Origin: Bifidobacterium actinocoloniiforme DSM 22766
GTDB taxonomy: Bacteria > Actinomycetota > Actinomycetes > Actinomycetales > Bifidobacteriaceae
Length of the DNA stretch: 64,000 bases
Direction: 5' to 3'
Assembly: GCF_001263395.1 (NCBI RefSeq)
Contig: NZ_CP011786.1
Coordinates: forward strand, 620,001-684,000
Below, one piece after another: positions 8,288 to 17,905 of this stretch. Position 1 is the stretch's first letter, and each line of letters begins with the position of its first letter. Both the position numbers and the translations under genes were made by a program. The notes beneath the pieces are model-generated. The model was given only the letters and a program-made list of their open reading frames with translations. It ran no database searches and was not told the DNA's origin.

Positions 8288-10018
8288 CTAGAGACGGCTG
8301 GCGGCCAGGAGCTCCCGAGCATGTTGAATCGAAGTGCGGGACTCGCTGCCCGCCAACATGCGGGCGATTTCCTGCTCCCGATCCCCGCCGTCCACCTGCC
8401 GCACCTGGGTCTGAACCCCGGAGTCCCCTTGCCCTTTGGCGACGACAAACTGTCGATCAGCCCATGAGGCCACCTGGGCAAGGTGGGTGACGACAATGAC
8501 TTGGGAACTCGTAGCCAGTCGCGCTAAACGTTTGCCGAGTTCCACGGCCGCCTTGCCTCCCACGCCGGCATCCACTTCATCGAAGATGAACGTCATCCGA
8601 GCGCCGCTCGTTGCATCCTGCGCGGTTTCCTTCCCGCCTTGGACGTTCTTGGCGTCAGCCGCGACCAGCTCCATAGCCAGCATGAGCCGACTGAGCTCGC
8701 CACCCGATGCGGAGGAGCCCATCGGCAACTGCTGGGACCCGGGAAAAGGAGTGAAAAGGAAGGACACTTCGTCCATCCCATGCGCATCCATGCCCCCATC
8801 GGACCGAGGCCGCACACGCACGTCCAAGGCCGCGCCCCCCATAGCCAGAGCGCCGAGCTCCTTACCCACCTTGGATCCCAGGGTGCGACCGGCGGCAGAC
8901 CGCTTAGCGCTCAAATTCCTCCCAGCTTCAGCCGCGGCTTGGAGGGCCGCCTGCCTCTCCTCCCGTAATGCCTGCATCTGCTCAGGCGAAGCGTCCATAT
9001 CCTCTAAATCGAACCGGGCCTTGTCCCGCCAAGCAATCACATCCTCGATTGATGGCCCCCAACGGCCTTTAAGCTCTTCGAGGTCGTGGATGCGGGCGTT
9101 GATTTTATCCAAGTCACCGGCCCCTCCCTCACTGTCGAGCTGCCGGGTCAGGTTGAAGACCAGATCCGATAGGTCCGCGCTAATGGAACGCAAGCGGGCC
9201 AGACTGTCCTCAAAGAGGTCGTTGACCCCTGTGGATTGCAGGGATTGAATGGCTTGCTCCACCAGACTGGCCACACTGGGCGCTTCCACGTCCACATCCA
9301 GCTGGGAGGCATCCAAGGCGCTGAGAGCACCGGTGACCCCCTGGGCGATCTGCGCGCCGTGCTCGATCCTGTCCCGCTGCTCCTTCAGATCTGCGTCCTC
9401 ACCGGGCCGGGGGTCCACCGAGTCGATCCGTTCAATCGACTGGCGCAGGTAGTCGGCTTGCTGAATGACCCCGGCCTGCTGTTCCTGAAGCTTATCCAGC
9501 TTTTTCGTCAAGGTCTGCGCACGTTCCCATGCCGCCCGGTAAGCATCGAGCTGAGGCTGATCTCCCGCGTAAGCGTCCAGAAAGTCACGCTGCCGAGCGG
9601 GCGAAGCCATGCGCATCTGGTCTGACTGTCCATGGATGGTCACCAGGCGCTCGCTCAAATCCGTCAAGAGGGAACGCGGCACGGTACGACCGTTGGCCAA
9701 AGACCTGGAGCGCCCCTGGGCCGGCACCGACCGAGCCAGGTAAAGCAAACCTTCCTCAGGCTCCAGACCCGCCTCTTCCGCGAACCCCAGAGCAGGCGAT
9801 CCGGGGCCTAGGTCGAAGATACCCTGGGCCCAGGCTGTCTCCCGCCCAGGCGTCACCCGGGCGTTCTGGGCCAGCGCACCGGAAATCAGACCTATCGCGT
9901 TCAAGAGCATGGACTTGCCAGCCCCGGTCTCCCCCGTGATGGCGGTCATGCCCGCGGCCGGCGCCAGGCGGGCGTGACGGATGGGCCCCAGGTCGCGCAC
10001 CTCCAACTCGTCCAGCAT
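8288..10018 (-). CDS. recN: DNA repair protein RecN
   Basis: SMC-like ATPase that acts early in recombinational repair of double-strand breaks. The 576-residue product begins MLDELEVRDLGPIRHA, with Walker A GETGAGKS near residue 30, central coiled coils, and at the C-terminus the signature SGGELSRLMLA followed by Walker B FIFDEVDAGVGG. Length fits the family. The start at 10018 shares one base with the nadK stop (TGATG); an upstream GTG/ATG extension would run back into nadK. nadK-recN adjacency is conserved widely in actinobacteria and Firmicutes. No LexA-type box was seen just upstream of the pair. Confidence 0.95.
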   Translation of the reverse strand: MLDELEVRDLGPIRHARLAPAAGMTAITGETGAGKSMLLNAIGLISGALAQNARVTPGRETAWAQGIFDLGPGSPALGFAEEAGLEPEEGLLYLARSVPAQGRSRSLANGRTVPRSLLTDLSERLVTIHGQSDQMRMASPARQRDFLDAYAGDQPQLDAYRAAWERAQTLTKKLDKLQEQQAGVIQQADYLRQSIERIDSVDPRPGEDADLKEQRDRIEHGAQIAQGVTGALSALDASQLDVDVEAPSVASLVEQAIQSLQSTGVNDLFEDSLARLRSISADLSDLVFNLTRQLDSEGGAGDLDKINARIHDLEELKGRWGPSIEDVIAWRDKARFDLEDMDASPEQMQALREERQAALQAAAEAGRNLSAKRSAAGRTLGSKVGKELGALAMGGAALDVRVRPRSDGGMDAHGMDEVSFLFTPFPGSQQLPMGSSASGGELSRLMLAMELVAADAKNVQGGKETAQDATSGARMTFIFDEVDAGVGGKAAVELGKRLARLATSSQVIVVTHLAQVASWADRQFVVAKGQGDSGVQTQVRQVDGGDREQEIARMLAGSESRTSIQHARELLAASRL

Positions 10019-10935
10019 CACAGTCCCTTCCCTGGGCCATTCCCGGTGCTTTGAGCCTTGCGGCTCTGCTCCCGCCACCCAACGACAGGCAAGTCGAACT
10101 TACTCACCAGACGCTGGGTGAACGGCACCCCGGACAGGCGGGCCAAGCGGAGCACATCGCGCGAACGGCGCACCTGCACCCGTGACCCTCGGGGCACCAT
10201 GAGCTGCCGGCGTCCGTCGCAGCATATCCACCCATCCGAAGGCGAGTCCTCCAGTAAATCGATGGAGAATTCGGAGCTCGGGCCGATGATCAGCGACCGG
10301 GCGAAGAGGGCGTGCGCCGCGATTGGCACCATTTGCAAGGATTGCGCATCCGGCCACACCACCGGACCTCCCACAGAGAAGGCGTATGCTGTGGAGCCGG
10401 TCGGAGTAGCGACTATCTCACCATCGCAGCCGTAGGAGGACATCTCCACATCGTCCACCCGCACGCTGACTTCAATCATCTTGCCTCGGTCGTAGCGCTC
10501 TAGGGTCATGTCGTTCAAGGCCCAGTCTTCCAAAGGCTTGTCCGCTCCGGGCAACCACAGGTCCACATGCTCGACCATGCGCTCATCCAGCGAGTAGTCG
10601 TGATCCGCCACACGTTTCATGGCCTCCTCGATCTGAAAACTCTCGAATTCCGCCAGGAAGCCCACATGGCCCAGGTTGACGCCTAAGATCGGCACACCGG
10701 AGGTCTTGACGAGTTCAGCCGCCCTCAGAATCGTGCCGTCCCCGCCCAGGACGATGACGATCTCGGTGTCCTCGTCCACCCGCTGGCAGGGCTGGCCGAA
10801 AGCAGGCGCCTCGCTGTTATCGATGATGGAGACATCGAAGCCCGCCTGGCCCAGCTGCCCTAGGGCCTCGACCACAATGGGGCCGGAACGCACCCGCTGG
10901 TGGGTCACCACAACGGCTTTCCTTCTGCCCATCAT
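10018..10935 (-). CDS. nadK: NAD kinase
   Basis: Phosphorylates NAD+ to NADP+ with ATP (or polyphosphate in actinobacteria). The 305-residue sequence carries the diagnostic GGDGT motif (IVIVLGGDGTILRAAEL), the NLGHVGFLAEF motif and the CDGEIVATPTGSTAY glycine-rich stretch with downstream GGPVV. The start is either of two adjacent ATGs (10935 or 10932) after AAGGAGAGGG. It is translationally coupled to recN. Bifidobacteria often have a TlyA-type methyltransferase gene before nadK; none is present here, since clpX comes next upstream. Confidence 0.95.
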   Translation of the reverse strand: MMGRRKAVVVTHQRVRSGPIVVEALGQLGQAGFDVSIIDNSEAPAFGQPCQRVDEDTEIVIVLGGDGTILRAAELVKTSGVPILGVNLGHVGFLAEFESFQIEEAMKRVADHDYSLDERMVEHVDLWLPGADKPLEDWALNDMTLERYDRGKMIEVSVRVDDVEMSSYGCDGEIVATPTGSTAYAFSVGGPVVWPDAQSLQMVPIAAHALFARSLIIGPSSEFSIDLLEDSPSDGWICCDGRRQLMVPRGSRVQVRRSRDVLRLARLSGVPFTQRLVSKFDLPVVGWREQSRKAQSTGNGPGKGL

Positions 10936-10976
10936 CCCTCTCCTTACTATTCGCTACGCCGCCCAGGCCCAGCCGC

Positions 10977-12362
10977 CTACGCGCCCGAAGCGAGCCGCTG
11001 GTCCCGAAACTCGCCCATCGGGTTCGCCTGCTCCTCCAGCAGATACCGGGGCGGCCGTTGCCCGTCCACCGCCTCAGCATCCACCACCACGCCGGTCACA
11101 CCTTGCAGCTCAGGAATCTCGAACATGGTCCCCTCCAAGGTCCGCTCGATGATCGCGCGCAAACCTCGCGCTCCCACCCCGGCCTGGAAGGCGATTTGGG
11201 CGATGCGTTCCAGAGCACCCTCGGTGAAGGACAAATCCACTCCGTCGTCCAGGAACATGCGCTGGTATTGCTTGACCAACGCATTGTCCGGTTGGGTCAG
11301 CACTTGCCGCAGCTGGTCCTGGTCCAAGCGCCCCAAAGTAGTGACGACAGGCAGTCTCCCGACGAATTCCGGCAGGAGTCCGAAGGCTTCCAAGTCGTCC
11401 GCATTCACTTGCTGAAGAATTTGCTCCCGGTTCAGCTCCTGGTCTCGGCTGGGCGCGGCGAAGCCGGACTCCCGCAAGCCTAAGCGGTCCTGGATGATAT
11501 CCTCCAGACCGACGAATGCACCGCCGCAGATGAAAAGAATCCCACGCGTGTCCAGCTGAACGCTCTCCTGCTCACGCTGCTTTCGGGAACCTTCCAAGGG
11601 CACATTGGCGACCGTTCCCTCGATGATTTTCAAGAGGGCCTGCTGCACCCCTTCGCCTGAGACATCGCGTGTGATGGACGTGTTCTGCCCTGACTTGCGA
11701 GCTATCTTGTCTATCTCGTCGATGTAGATGATGCCCTGCTGAGCGCGCTCCACATCGCCGTCGGCAGCCTGAATCAAACGTTGGAGCACCGTCTCCACGT
11801 CATCGCCCACATAACCGGCCTCGGTCAACGTAGTCGCATCGGTGATGACGAACGGCACATTCATCATCCGCGCCAAGGAACGAGCCAGGTAGGTCTTACC
11901 GACCCCAGTTGGCCCCAGAAGCAGAATATTGGATTTGTCCACCTCCACCTGCTCCAGCGCATTGCTCCGGTCCGCCTTGCTGACGCCGATGTCCCCAGCC
12001 TCCGTTCCGCCTGTTTCAATCGCGGCGGCGGACAAGCTCATACTCGCCAAGGCCCGATCCCGGTCCATCCGTACCCGTTTATAGTGGTTGTAGACCGCCA
12101 CGGACAACGTGCGTTTAGCTGCCTCCTGACCTACCACATAACGGTTCAAGTAGGCGAAAATGCTGGAAGGAACCGGCAACTCGTGCTGCTCGGACCGCTG
12201 GCCTTTGGCCTGATCCTCAGACAGAATCTGCACGCATAGGGCCACGCACTCATCGCAAATGGCGGAGGAAGGCCCCTTGATCAGGCGTCCCACCTGCTTT
12301 TCGCTCTTACCGCAGAAATCGCAGCGGAACAGCCCCTCGTTGTAACTGACGACGCGCCCCAT
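10977..12362 (-). CDS. clpX: ATP-dependent Clp protease ATPase subunit ClpX
   Basis: AAA+ unfoldase feeding substrates to ClpP. The N-terminal C4 zinc finger is visible ([17 protein letters not shown], then CDECVALC), followed by Walker A GPTGVGKT, Walker [13 protein letters not shown], sensor regions and a [11 protein letters not shown]-terminal motif. At 461 residues it is slightly longer than E. coli ClpX (424) because of a serine/alanine insert before the Walker A and an extended C-terminus. The ATG at 12362 has GGAAGGAGA upstream; an upstream GTG-type extension has no support. It lies downstream of clpP1-clpP2 on the same strand but beyond a probable terminator, so it may have its own promoter. 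Confidence 0.95.
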   Translation of the reverse strand: MGRVVSYNEGLFRCDFCGKSEKQVGRLIKGPSSAICDECVALCVQILSEDQAKGQRSEQHELPVPSSIFAYLNRYVVGQEAAKRTLSVAVYNHYKRVRMDRDRALASMSLSAAAIETGGTEAGDIGVSKADRSNALEQVEVDKSNILLLGPTGVGKTYLARSLARMMNVPFVITDATTLTEAGYVGDDVETVLQRLIQAADGDVERAQQGIIYIDEIDKIARKSGQNTSITRDVSGEGVQQALLKIIEGTVANVPLEGSRKQREQESVQLDTRGILFICGGAFVGLEDIIQDRLGLRESGFAAPSRDQELNREQILQQVNADDLEAFGLLPEFVGRLPVVTTLGRLDQDQLRQVLTQPDNALVKQYQRMFLDDGVDLSFTEGALERIAQIAFQAGVGARGLRAIIERTLEGTMFEIPELQGVTGVVVDAEAVDGQRPPRYLLEEQANPMGEFRDQRLASGA

Positions 12363-12472
12363 AGCTCTCCTTCCTGCCATCCAGCACATCCATACTACGC
12401 GACGTCTCCCACCCACGACCAGGCCTCAGTGCCATGTGGTCGAATGCGCCTGCCTATCCACCGGGGACAAGG

Positions 12473-12510
12473 AAGCCCCCGGACCGGGTCCTTTCCCCGG
12501 CGGGGGGCTT
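12473..12510 (-). terminator. Probable terminator after clpP2
   Basis: Arms AAGCCCCC (12473-12480) and GGGGGCTT (12503-12510) form a stem just downstream of the clpP2 stop on the minus strand, with an inner GGACC/GGTCC pair in the loop. There is only a weak pyrimidine-rich tail, so function is inferred. Confidence 0.45.
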
Positions 12511-12529
12511 GCCAGCCGCTCAACGCGGC

Positions 12530-13201
12530 TTACTTGCGGTGCTCCAGCACCTCGTCAACCATGCCGTATTCCTTGGCTGCCTGAGCAGTCAGAATCGTGT
12601 CGACCTCGATGTCCTTGCGGATCTTCTCGATATCCTGGCCAGTGTGCTTGGCCAGGGTTTCCTCCAGCCATTCACGCATGCGCAGCATCTCACGAGCCTG
12701 AATCTCGATCTCCGTGGCCTTGCCGAAGTCCTGCTCCATCGCAGGCTGGTGGATGAGCACGCGAGCGTTCGGCAGGATCAGCCGCTTGCCCTCGGTCCCC
12801 GCCGCCAGCAGGACCGCTGCCGCTGAGGCAGCCTGCCCTAGGCAAACGGTCTGCACGTCGGGCTTGATGTACTGCATGGTGTCGTAAATGGCGGTCATGG
12901 CCGTCATCGACCCACCAGGCGAATTGACGTAAATAATCACGTCCCTGTTGGGGTCCTGGCTCTCCAGAACCAGGAGCTGGGCCATGATGTCATCAGCCGA
13001 GGTGTCGTCCACCTGCACGCCCATGAAGATGATTCGGTCGTCGAACAGGCGGGTGTAAGGGTCCTGTCGTTTGTACCCGTAGGGGGTCTTCTCCTCGAAC
13101 TGAGGCAGGACATACCGGCTCTGGGGGCTCAGGGCGGCCCTTCCGGAAGGTCCCGCCAAGCGCTGGGCCCGGGCTACGAATCGTGCTTCTTCAGATGCCA
13201 T
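12530..13201 (-). CDS. clpP2: ClpP protease proteolytic subunit 2
   Basis: Serine peptidase of the Clp complex, 223 residues. The active-site serine is in [11 protein letters not shown] (about Ser126) and the histidine in [12 protein letters not shown] (about His151), 25 residues apart as usual, with the Asp in the C-terminal DIEVDTIL segment. The N-terminus carries a propeptide-like extension before [13 protein letters not shown]. It overlaps the end of clpP1 by 11 bp, so the two are co-translated. Actinobacterial ClpP1 and ClpP2 form a mixed two-ring tetradecamer and ClpX docks mainly on ClpP2; clpX is the next gene. Confidence 0.94.
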   Translation of the reverse strand: MASEEARFVARAQRLAGPSGRAALSPQSRYVLPQFEEKTPYGYKRQDPYTRLFDDRIIFMGVQVDDTSADDIMAQLLVLESQDPNRDVIIYVNSPGGSMTAMTAIYDTMQYIKPDVQTVCLGQAASAAAVLLAAGTEGKRLILPNARVLIHQPAMEQDFGKATEIEIQAREMLRMREWLEETLAKHTGQDIEKIRKDIEVDTILTAQAAKEYGMVDEVLEHRK

Positions 13202-13823
13202 GTCTCACTCCCCCCTTGTCGGACCTCATCGTGCCATGCGTGGTCACGATTTTGTCGACAAAGCCATATTCCAGCGCCTCTTGGGCGTTGAACCAGTGGT
13301 CGTATTCGTTATCGCGGTAAATCTCCTCGACCGTATGCCCGGTCTGGTCGGCGGTCAACTGCGAGAGGGTCTTCTTCATGTCCATGATCAGCTCGGCGTT
13401 AATGCGCACATCGGTGGCCGTGCCGCCCACCCCGCCGGAAGGCTGGTGCATCAGCACGCGAGCGTGGGAGGTGATGAAGCGCTTGCCCTTGGTGCCTGAG
13501 GACAGCAGGAACTGTCCCATCGAAGCGGCCATGCCGACCGCCACAGTGGCCACGTCGGGCTCGATTAGCTGCATGGTGTCGTAAATCGCCATTCCAGCAG
13601 TGATGGAACCGCCTGGGGAGTTGATGTAGAGCCAGATGTCTTTCTTGGGATCCTCGGCCGCAAGCATCAGCATCTGAGCGCAAATCACGTTTGCGTTAGC
13701 GTCCTTGACCTCGTCGCCCAGCCAGATGATGCGGTCTTTCAGCAGGCGGTTGAAAATGGGGTCGGTCGGCGATGGCGCCTCCCCCTCCTCCATGACGGGC
13801 AGAGTTGCAAGAGTATTGCTCAC
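13191..13823 (-). CDS. clpP1: ClpP protease proteolytic subunit 1
   Basis: Partner peptidase of ClpP2, 210 residues. Active-site serine in [10 protein letters not shown] (about Ser101) and histidine in [11 protein letters not shown] (about His126); the C-terminal [11 protein letters not shown] motif supplies the Asp. I prefer the GTG start at 13823 (AAAGGAG 6 nt upstream) over an ATG at 13844, because the ribosome site lies between the two. It sits downstream of tig on the same strand, separated by a readable terminator. Expected to be part of an essential heteromeric protease. Confidence 0.94.
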   Translation of the reverse strand: MSNTLATLPVMEEGEAPSPTDPIFNRLLKDRIIWLGDEVKDANANVICAQMLMLAAEDPKKDIWLYINSPGGSITAGMAIYDTMQLIEPDVATVAVGMAASMGQFLLSSGTKGKRFITSHARVLMHQPSGGVGGTATDVRINAELIMDMKKTLSQLTADQTGHTVEEIYRDNEYDHWFNAQEALEYGFVDKIVTTHGTMRSDKGGVRHGI

Positions 13824-13920
13824 CGTGTCTCCTTTGATGTGCATTCCATGTTTCGAGCCTACCGCCTTGCGGCGACCCGCGCCGGACGTTGCGCTTCTTG
13901 CGCAAAAGCCGCGCCTGGCG

Positions 13921-13941
13921 CAAAACCGAGGCTACCTCGGT
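13921..13941 (-). terminator. Rho-independent terminator of tig
   Basis: On the minus strand ACCGAGG-TAG-CCTCGGT (13925-13941) forms a 7-bp stem with a 3-nt loop, followed directly by TTTTG. It lies 50 bp past the tig stop. A second weaker hairpin, TTGCGC/GCGCAA, lies at about 13890-13906. Confidence 0.7.
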
Positions 13942-13990
13942 CCACGCTAGGCGCGGCCCTCACACACTCACCGTCCGCGAACGGCCAAGC

Positions 13991-15397
13991 TCACTCCTGG
14001 CTATCGCCTTCGTTGGAATCCTCGTGGCTGATCTGGTCGGCCACAGCGGCAGCCGCGGAAGCGGCCTGCACGCTCTCGTCCTCCTCGGCCTCAGCCTGAG
14101 CGGCGTCGTCCTCATCCTCGCCCAGGAAGCGCGACAGGTCCAGGGCCTTGCCGTCGGAATCCTTGAAGGTGACGGCCCTCATACCGGCAAGCATTCCCTT
14201 GGAACGACCGACTTCCTGCACGGCCGAACCCAGCTGCCCGTTCTGTACGATCGCATTGATGAAGGCGGAGGGATCCATGCCGTACTGCTGGGCGATGGAG
14301 GCCAGGAAGTTGGTCACATCCACCTGAGTGACCGAAACCTGAAGCTTTTCAGCCAGCGCATCCAAGACCATCTGGTCGCGCAGCTCCTTCTCCACGTTCT
14401 TCTCGGCTTCGTCCTTCTCCTCCTTGGAGGCGGAATCGGCGCCCTTGCCACCATTCTTGAGCTGATCGGCGACCATGGACTCCTTGATGCCCTTGGGCAC
14501 CGGAATATCCAGACCGTCCTCCAGCTTGGCGATGAAGGCATCACGGGCATCGGTGGCCTGACGGCCTTCGGCATCGGTCTCGCACTGCTTGCGCACGTCC
14601 GCCTTGAGCTCGTCCAGGGTGTCGAACTCGGAGGCTTCCTTGGCGAAGTCATCGTCCAGCTCAGGCAGCTCCTCGGCCTTGACCGAGTTGACCTTGACCT
14701 TGATTTGGGCCTTCTCGCCTTGGTGGTCGCCCGCTTCCAGGGTGCCGTCGAAGGTGGTTTCCTCGCCGGCGGACAGGCCGTCCAAAGCCTCATCCAGACC
14801 GTCCAGCATGGTGTTGGAACCAAGCTCATAGGAGACGCCCTGCTGGGAGTCCACGGACTCGCCGTCGATCACCGCTTCCAGGTCGATCGAAGCGTAGTCG
14901 CCCTTCTGAGCCGGGCGGTCCACCGAGACGAGCGTGCCGAAGCGCTTGCGCAGATTGTCCAGGCGCTTGTCCACGTCTTCATCGGTGACCTCAGGCTTGG
15001 CTACCTCGATCTCCATGCCCTCCAGGTCGGGCAGGTCGAACTGGGGACGAATCTCCACCTCAGCGGTGAACTTGAGCTTGGTGTCGTCCTTGGCGGACTC
15101 AGGCACGTCCTTCACGTCGATTTGCGGCTGGTCCATGGCGTGCATCTGCTTCTCGGACAAGGCCTTGGAGTAAAGCTCGGGCACGCCATGGTTGATGGCC
15201 TCGCCGACGACGGCCGCGAAACCGATCCTCTGGTCGATGATCGGGCCGGGCACATGCCCCTTGCGGAAGCCAGGCACGTTGACCTGCTTGCCGATCTCCT
15301 TGCGGGCCGCGTCCAGGTAAGGATCGAACTCATCCCTGTCGACGGTGATGGTGAGCCTGACCTTGGTAGGCTCAAGATTCCTGACGCTGATTTTCAC
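13991..15397 (-). CDS. tig: Trigger factor (ribosome-associated chaperone and PPIase)
   Basis: Binds at the ribosome exit tunnel and assists folding of nascent chains. The 468-residue product has the ribosome-docking signature GFRKGHVP near residue 45, a central FKBP-type domain (KGDYASIDLEAVIDG region) and the helical C-terminal arms. It ends in a 45-residue acidic, alanine-rich tail (EDEDDAAQAEAEEDE), a feature of bifidobacterial homologues. The start is the GTG at 15397 (VKISVRNLEPTK) with TTGGAG 6 nt upstream; a TTG four codons earlier is possible but less likely. Gene order tig-clpP1-clpP2 is the classic proteostasis cluster. Confidence 0.95.
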   Translation of the reverse strand: MKISVRNLEPTKVRLTITVDRDEFDPYLDAARKEIGKQVNVPGFRKGHVPGPIIDQRIGFAAVVGEAINHGVPELYSKALSEKQMHAMDQPQIDVKDVPESAKDDTKLKFTAEVEIRPQFDLPDLEGMEIEVAKPEVTDEDVDKRLDNLRKRFGTLVSVDRPAQKGDYASIDLEAVIDGESVDSQQGVSYELGSNTMLDGLDEALDGLSAGEETTFDGTLEAGDHQGEKAQIKVKVNSVKAEELPELDDDFAKEASEFDTLDELKADVRKQCETDAEGRQATDARDAFIAKLEDGLDIPVPKGIKESMVADQLKNGGKGADSASKEEKDEAEKNVEKELRDQMVLDALAEKLQVSVTQVDVTNFLASIAQQYGMDPSAFINAIVQNGQLGSAVQEVGRSKGMLAGMRAVTFKDSDGKALDLSRFLGEDEDDAAQAEAEEDESVQAASAAAAVADQISHEDSNEGDSQE

Positions 15398-15478
15398 GCT
15401 GCGCTCCAATTCATCACGTACGTATCACAACCGGTTGATCTGCCGATGTCTGCCAGTTCCCTGCCAATTCAGCAACCG

Positions 15479-16771
15479 TTACATAATAGCGCTACTTACG
15501 GACTCGCTGACCAGACCGACCTGCCAGGGGCGCGCGCCCTCACCGGCCAGAAACGCCGCCACATCCCCGCCGACGAGCTCATCCCTCCAGCATAAATCCC
15601 GCAGGTACTGGGGCTTGATGATCACGTCCGCCGGGGTTCGCACGTCTTGGGCAATGGTCGCTACAGCCTTGCGAGCGGCGCATAGGCGGGCGTAGCGCGC
15701 CGGATGGCGCTGCCAGACCTTCATTGAACGCGGCGCCTTGCCCTCCTCCCCGTTGCCGTGTCGGGGCTTGGGCGGTCGGGGAAGTTCGTCCTCCCCCTCT
15801 TGCAGGGCTTGCAGGATGGCGCGCCTCCAGACCGAGGGCTTTACTGAGCGCTGAATCGGGGCGTATCGTTCAAACATTTTGTCTTGCTCGCCACCGGTGC
15901 GCATGCGCACCCGCTCATTCAAGGATCGAATGGCGCGGAACTGGCGACCATTGCGCGGCTTCATACGCGCGGCCTCGATGATCGCGGCATCCGACAGCAG
16001 CAGGGAGGGCGATATGTCCAATTCTCGCGCCAGCCGGTCACGCTCGGTCCACAGGGCCCTCGCAACGGCCAGTCCGCGGCGATCCTTGCGTAGGACATTG
16101 ATATGGGATATGTGCCGCCAGGGTTGCTCGCCGCGGTCCTTGCGCTTGGCGCCGTCAACCAGGAGCCAGGCGAACTCCTCTTGCGCCCACTCATCCTTGC
16201 CCTGAGCCTTCAACTCACGACTCATGGCCTGGTCCAGCTCTATCAGGAGCTCCACATCCAGGGCGGCGTAGTTACGCCAATCGCGTGGCAACGGCCTGTA
16301 CGACCAGTCGGCGGCGGAGTGCTCTTTGGCCAGGGTGAGGCCCAGGTAATGCTCCGTGACCGCTGCCAGGCTCACATGCTTGAGGCCCAGCATCCGAGCC
16401 GCCAGCTCGGTGTCGAACAGGGCACGAGGAGCCATGCCGATGTCCACGAAACCAGGCAGGTCCTGTCGGCTGTCGTGGATGATCCACTCAGCGTCGCCCA
16501 CGGCCTGATTGAAGTCCTGCCAGGAGCCGCCTGCCTTCTCCACCGCCACAGGGTCGACCAAGGCTATGCCTGCGCCCTCGCGTTTGAATTGGACCAGGTA
16601 ATCCTCCTGGCTGTACCGAAACCCTGAAGCCCGTTCGGCATCAGCCGCCAAAGGGCCCTCAGCCTGCGAGTATTCCTCGCACATCAAGCGGAAGGCGTCC
16701 AAGCCGTCTATGACATCAGGTACACCCTCCCGGGGTTCTGGCAGCAGATGTGATTCTCGCTCTAGGGCCAA
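15479..16771 (-). CDS. rnd: Ribonuclease D family 3'-5' exoribonuclease
   Basis: DEDD-superfamily exonuclease, about 430 residues, probably acting in tRNA or stable RNA 3' processing. Visible catalytic signatures are the DxE motif (AADAERASGF), the HDSRQDLPG motif and the YAALDVELLIEL motif (DEDDy type). An HRDC domain follows in the C-terminal half (PSLLLSDAAIIEAA region). Start is uncertain: the TTG at 16771 gives the longest frame and has only a poor AAGAAG upstream, but no better start occurs before the first catalytic motif. Position between tig and pflA is typical for bifidobacteria. Confidence 0.88.
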   Translation of the reverse strand: MALERESHLLPEPREGVPDVIDGLDAFRLMCEEYSQAEGPLAADAERASGFRYSQEDYLVQFKREGAGIALVDPVAVEKAGGSWQDFNQAVGDAEWIIHDSRQDLPGFVDIGMAPRALFDTELAARMLGLKHVSLAAVTEHYLGLTLAKEHSAADWSYRPLPRDWRNYAALDVELLIELDQAMSRELKAQGKDEWAQEEFAWLLVDGAKRKDRGEQPWRHISHINVLRKDRRGLAVARALWTERDRLARELDISPSLLLSDAAIIEAARMKPRNGRQFRAIRSLNERVRMRTGGEQDKMFERYAPIQRSVKPSVWRRAILQALQEGEDELPRPPKPRHGNGEEGKAPRSMKVWQRHPARYARLCAARKAVATIAQDVRTPADVIIKPQYLRDLCWRDELVGGDVAAFLAGEGARPWQVGLVSESVSSAIM

Positions 16772-16842
16772 CGTCTTCTTACGCCTCTCTGGGGCCTATC
16801 GGTTACGGTGTACACAGCTTAGCGCGAGGCCTGAAAGTGCTT

Positions 16843-17724
16843 TCAGTAGACGACGAAACTGTGGTCCTCCAACTGCTTCCTGACCCTGTCCTGCAAAGCG
16901 TGCGAGGGTCCCTTCTTCTCCTCCAGGGGGTAGGGGATGCGCATCTCGTGCCACTTGGGCCGACCCAGCTGGTGGAAGGGCAGCACGTCGATATGCTCGA
17001 TAGCGCCACGGAATTGCTCGCAGACCTTGGCCACATTCTCAACGTTCTCGACGGAATCCGTCAGACCGGGCACAAGGACGAAGCGGACCCAAATCTTGGA
17101 GCCTGCAGCTTCCAAGCGCTTGCCGAATTCAATCGTGGGCGCCAGGGTGCCTCCGGTGACCTCTTTGTAAGTCTTCTCATCGCCGGACTTGACATCCAGG
17201 AGGCACAGGTCGATGTCCTTGATCATCTCGTCGGTGTAGTTGCGGTTCAGGAAGCCGGAGGTGTCCAAGCAGGTGTGGACGCCCATCTCCTTGGCCGCGC
17301 GAAAGACGCGTGAGACGAAAGCCGCCTGCATCATCGATTCGCCGCCGGAGAAGGTGATGCCACCGCCTGTAGCCTTGAAGAGGTCCTCGTAACGGGCGAC
17401 CTTGTCGATCATCGCTTGCAGGTAGACCGGTTGGCCGTCGCGCATCTTCCAAGTATCGGGGTTCTGGCAGTACTGGCAGCGCAGGGGGCAGCCCGACATG
17501 AAGACGGTCATGCGGGTGCCCGGACCGTCGACTGAAGTGTTGATGTCCCAGGAGTGCACGAAGCCTATGTCACCGGTGCGCAGGGCGTCGATCCTGTCCC
17601 TTCTGTCCAGGCCGATCGGCGATTCAAAGCCCGAGAGACCACCCATTAAGGTTTGGGTTTGGTAGACCTTCGACTCTTTAAGCATGTGCGGCTTCGTCGT
17701 GCGGAATTGCGTGCCTTGAGTCAT
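16843..17724 (-). CDS. pflA: Pyruvate formate-lyase activating enzyme (radical SAM)
   Basis: Installs the glycyl radical on PflB using a [4Fe-4S] cluster and S-adenosylmethionine. The cluster-binding CxxxCxxC motif reads CPLRCQYC, followed by NPDTW and the GGGITFSGGE SAM-binding motif, all diagnostic of PFL activases. The product has 293 residues with an N-terminal extension of about 40 residues before the radical SAM core. The start is the ATG at 17724 with GGGAGG 6 nt upstream, rather than the adjacent TTG. It lies 180 bp downstream of pflB beyond a strong terminator, so it may depend on read-through or on its own promoter. Confidence 0.95.
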   Translation of the reverse strand: MTQGTQFRTTKPHMLKESKVYQTQTLMGGLSGFESPIGLDRRDRIDALRTGDIGFVHSWDINTSVDGPGTRMTVFMSGCPLRCQYCQNPDTWKMRDGQPVYLQAMIDKVARYEDLFKATGGGITFSGGESMMQAAFVSRVFRAAKEMGVHTCLDTSGFLNRNYTDEMIKDIDLCLLDVKSGDEKTYKEVTGGTLAPTIEFGKRLEAAGSKIWVRFVLVPGLTDSVENVENVAKVCEQFRGAIEHIDVLPFHQLGRPKWHEMRIPYPLEEKKGPSHALQDRVRKQLEDHSFVVY

Positions 17725-17810
17725 CAACTGCCTCCCTGCGTCCTTGCGTCCGGCTGCTACCGGGAACCACTATATCAAGATTGGAACCAACGATAGGTCG
17801 GGTACGGCGA

Positions 17811-17843
17811 TAAAAGAGGGGCGGAGCCACGGGCCCCGCCCCT
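17811..17843 (-). terminator. Rho-independent terminator of pflB
   Basis: On the minus strand an 8-bp GC stem, AGGGGCGG (17836-17843) with CCGCCCCT (17817-17824), is followed by CTTTTAT. It is 60 bp past the pflB stop and well before pflA, consistent with pflB being produced in excess over its activase. Confidence 0.8.
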
Positions 17844-17905
17844 TACTGCTTACTTGAGCTTCCTGCTCAATGCCAGCGCCAGGCTAGCTGGCATCAGGCC
17901 GGATG

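Noticed and set aside
13889-15595. 568-codon open frame on the plus strand
   Set aside because: It is antisense to tig, whose chaperone motifs and start signals are clear. High GC leaves the opposite strand open. The product is leucine/valine/glycine-rich without any domain.
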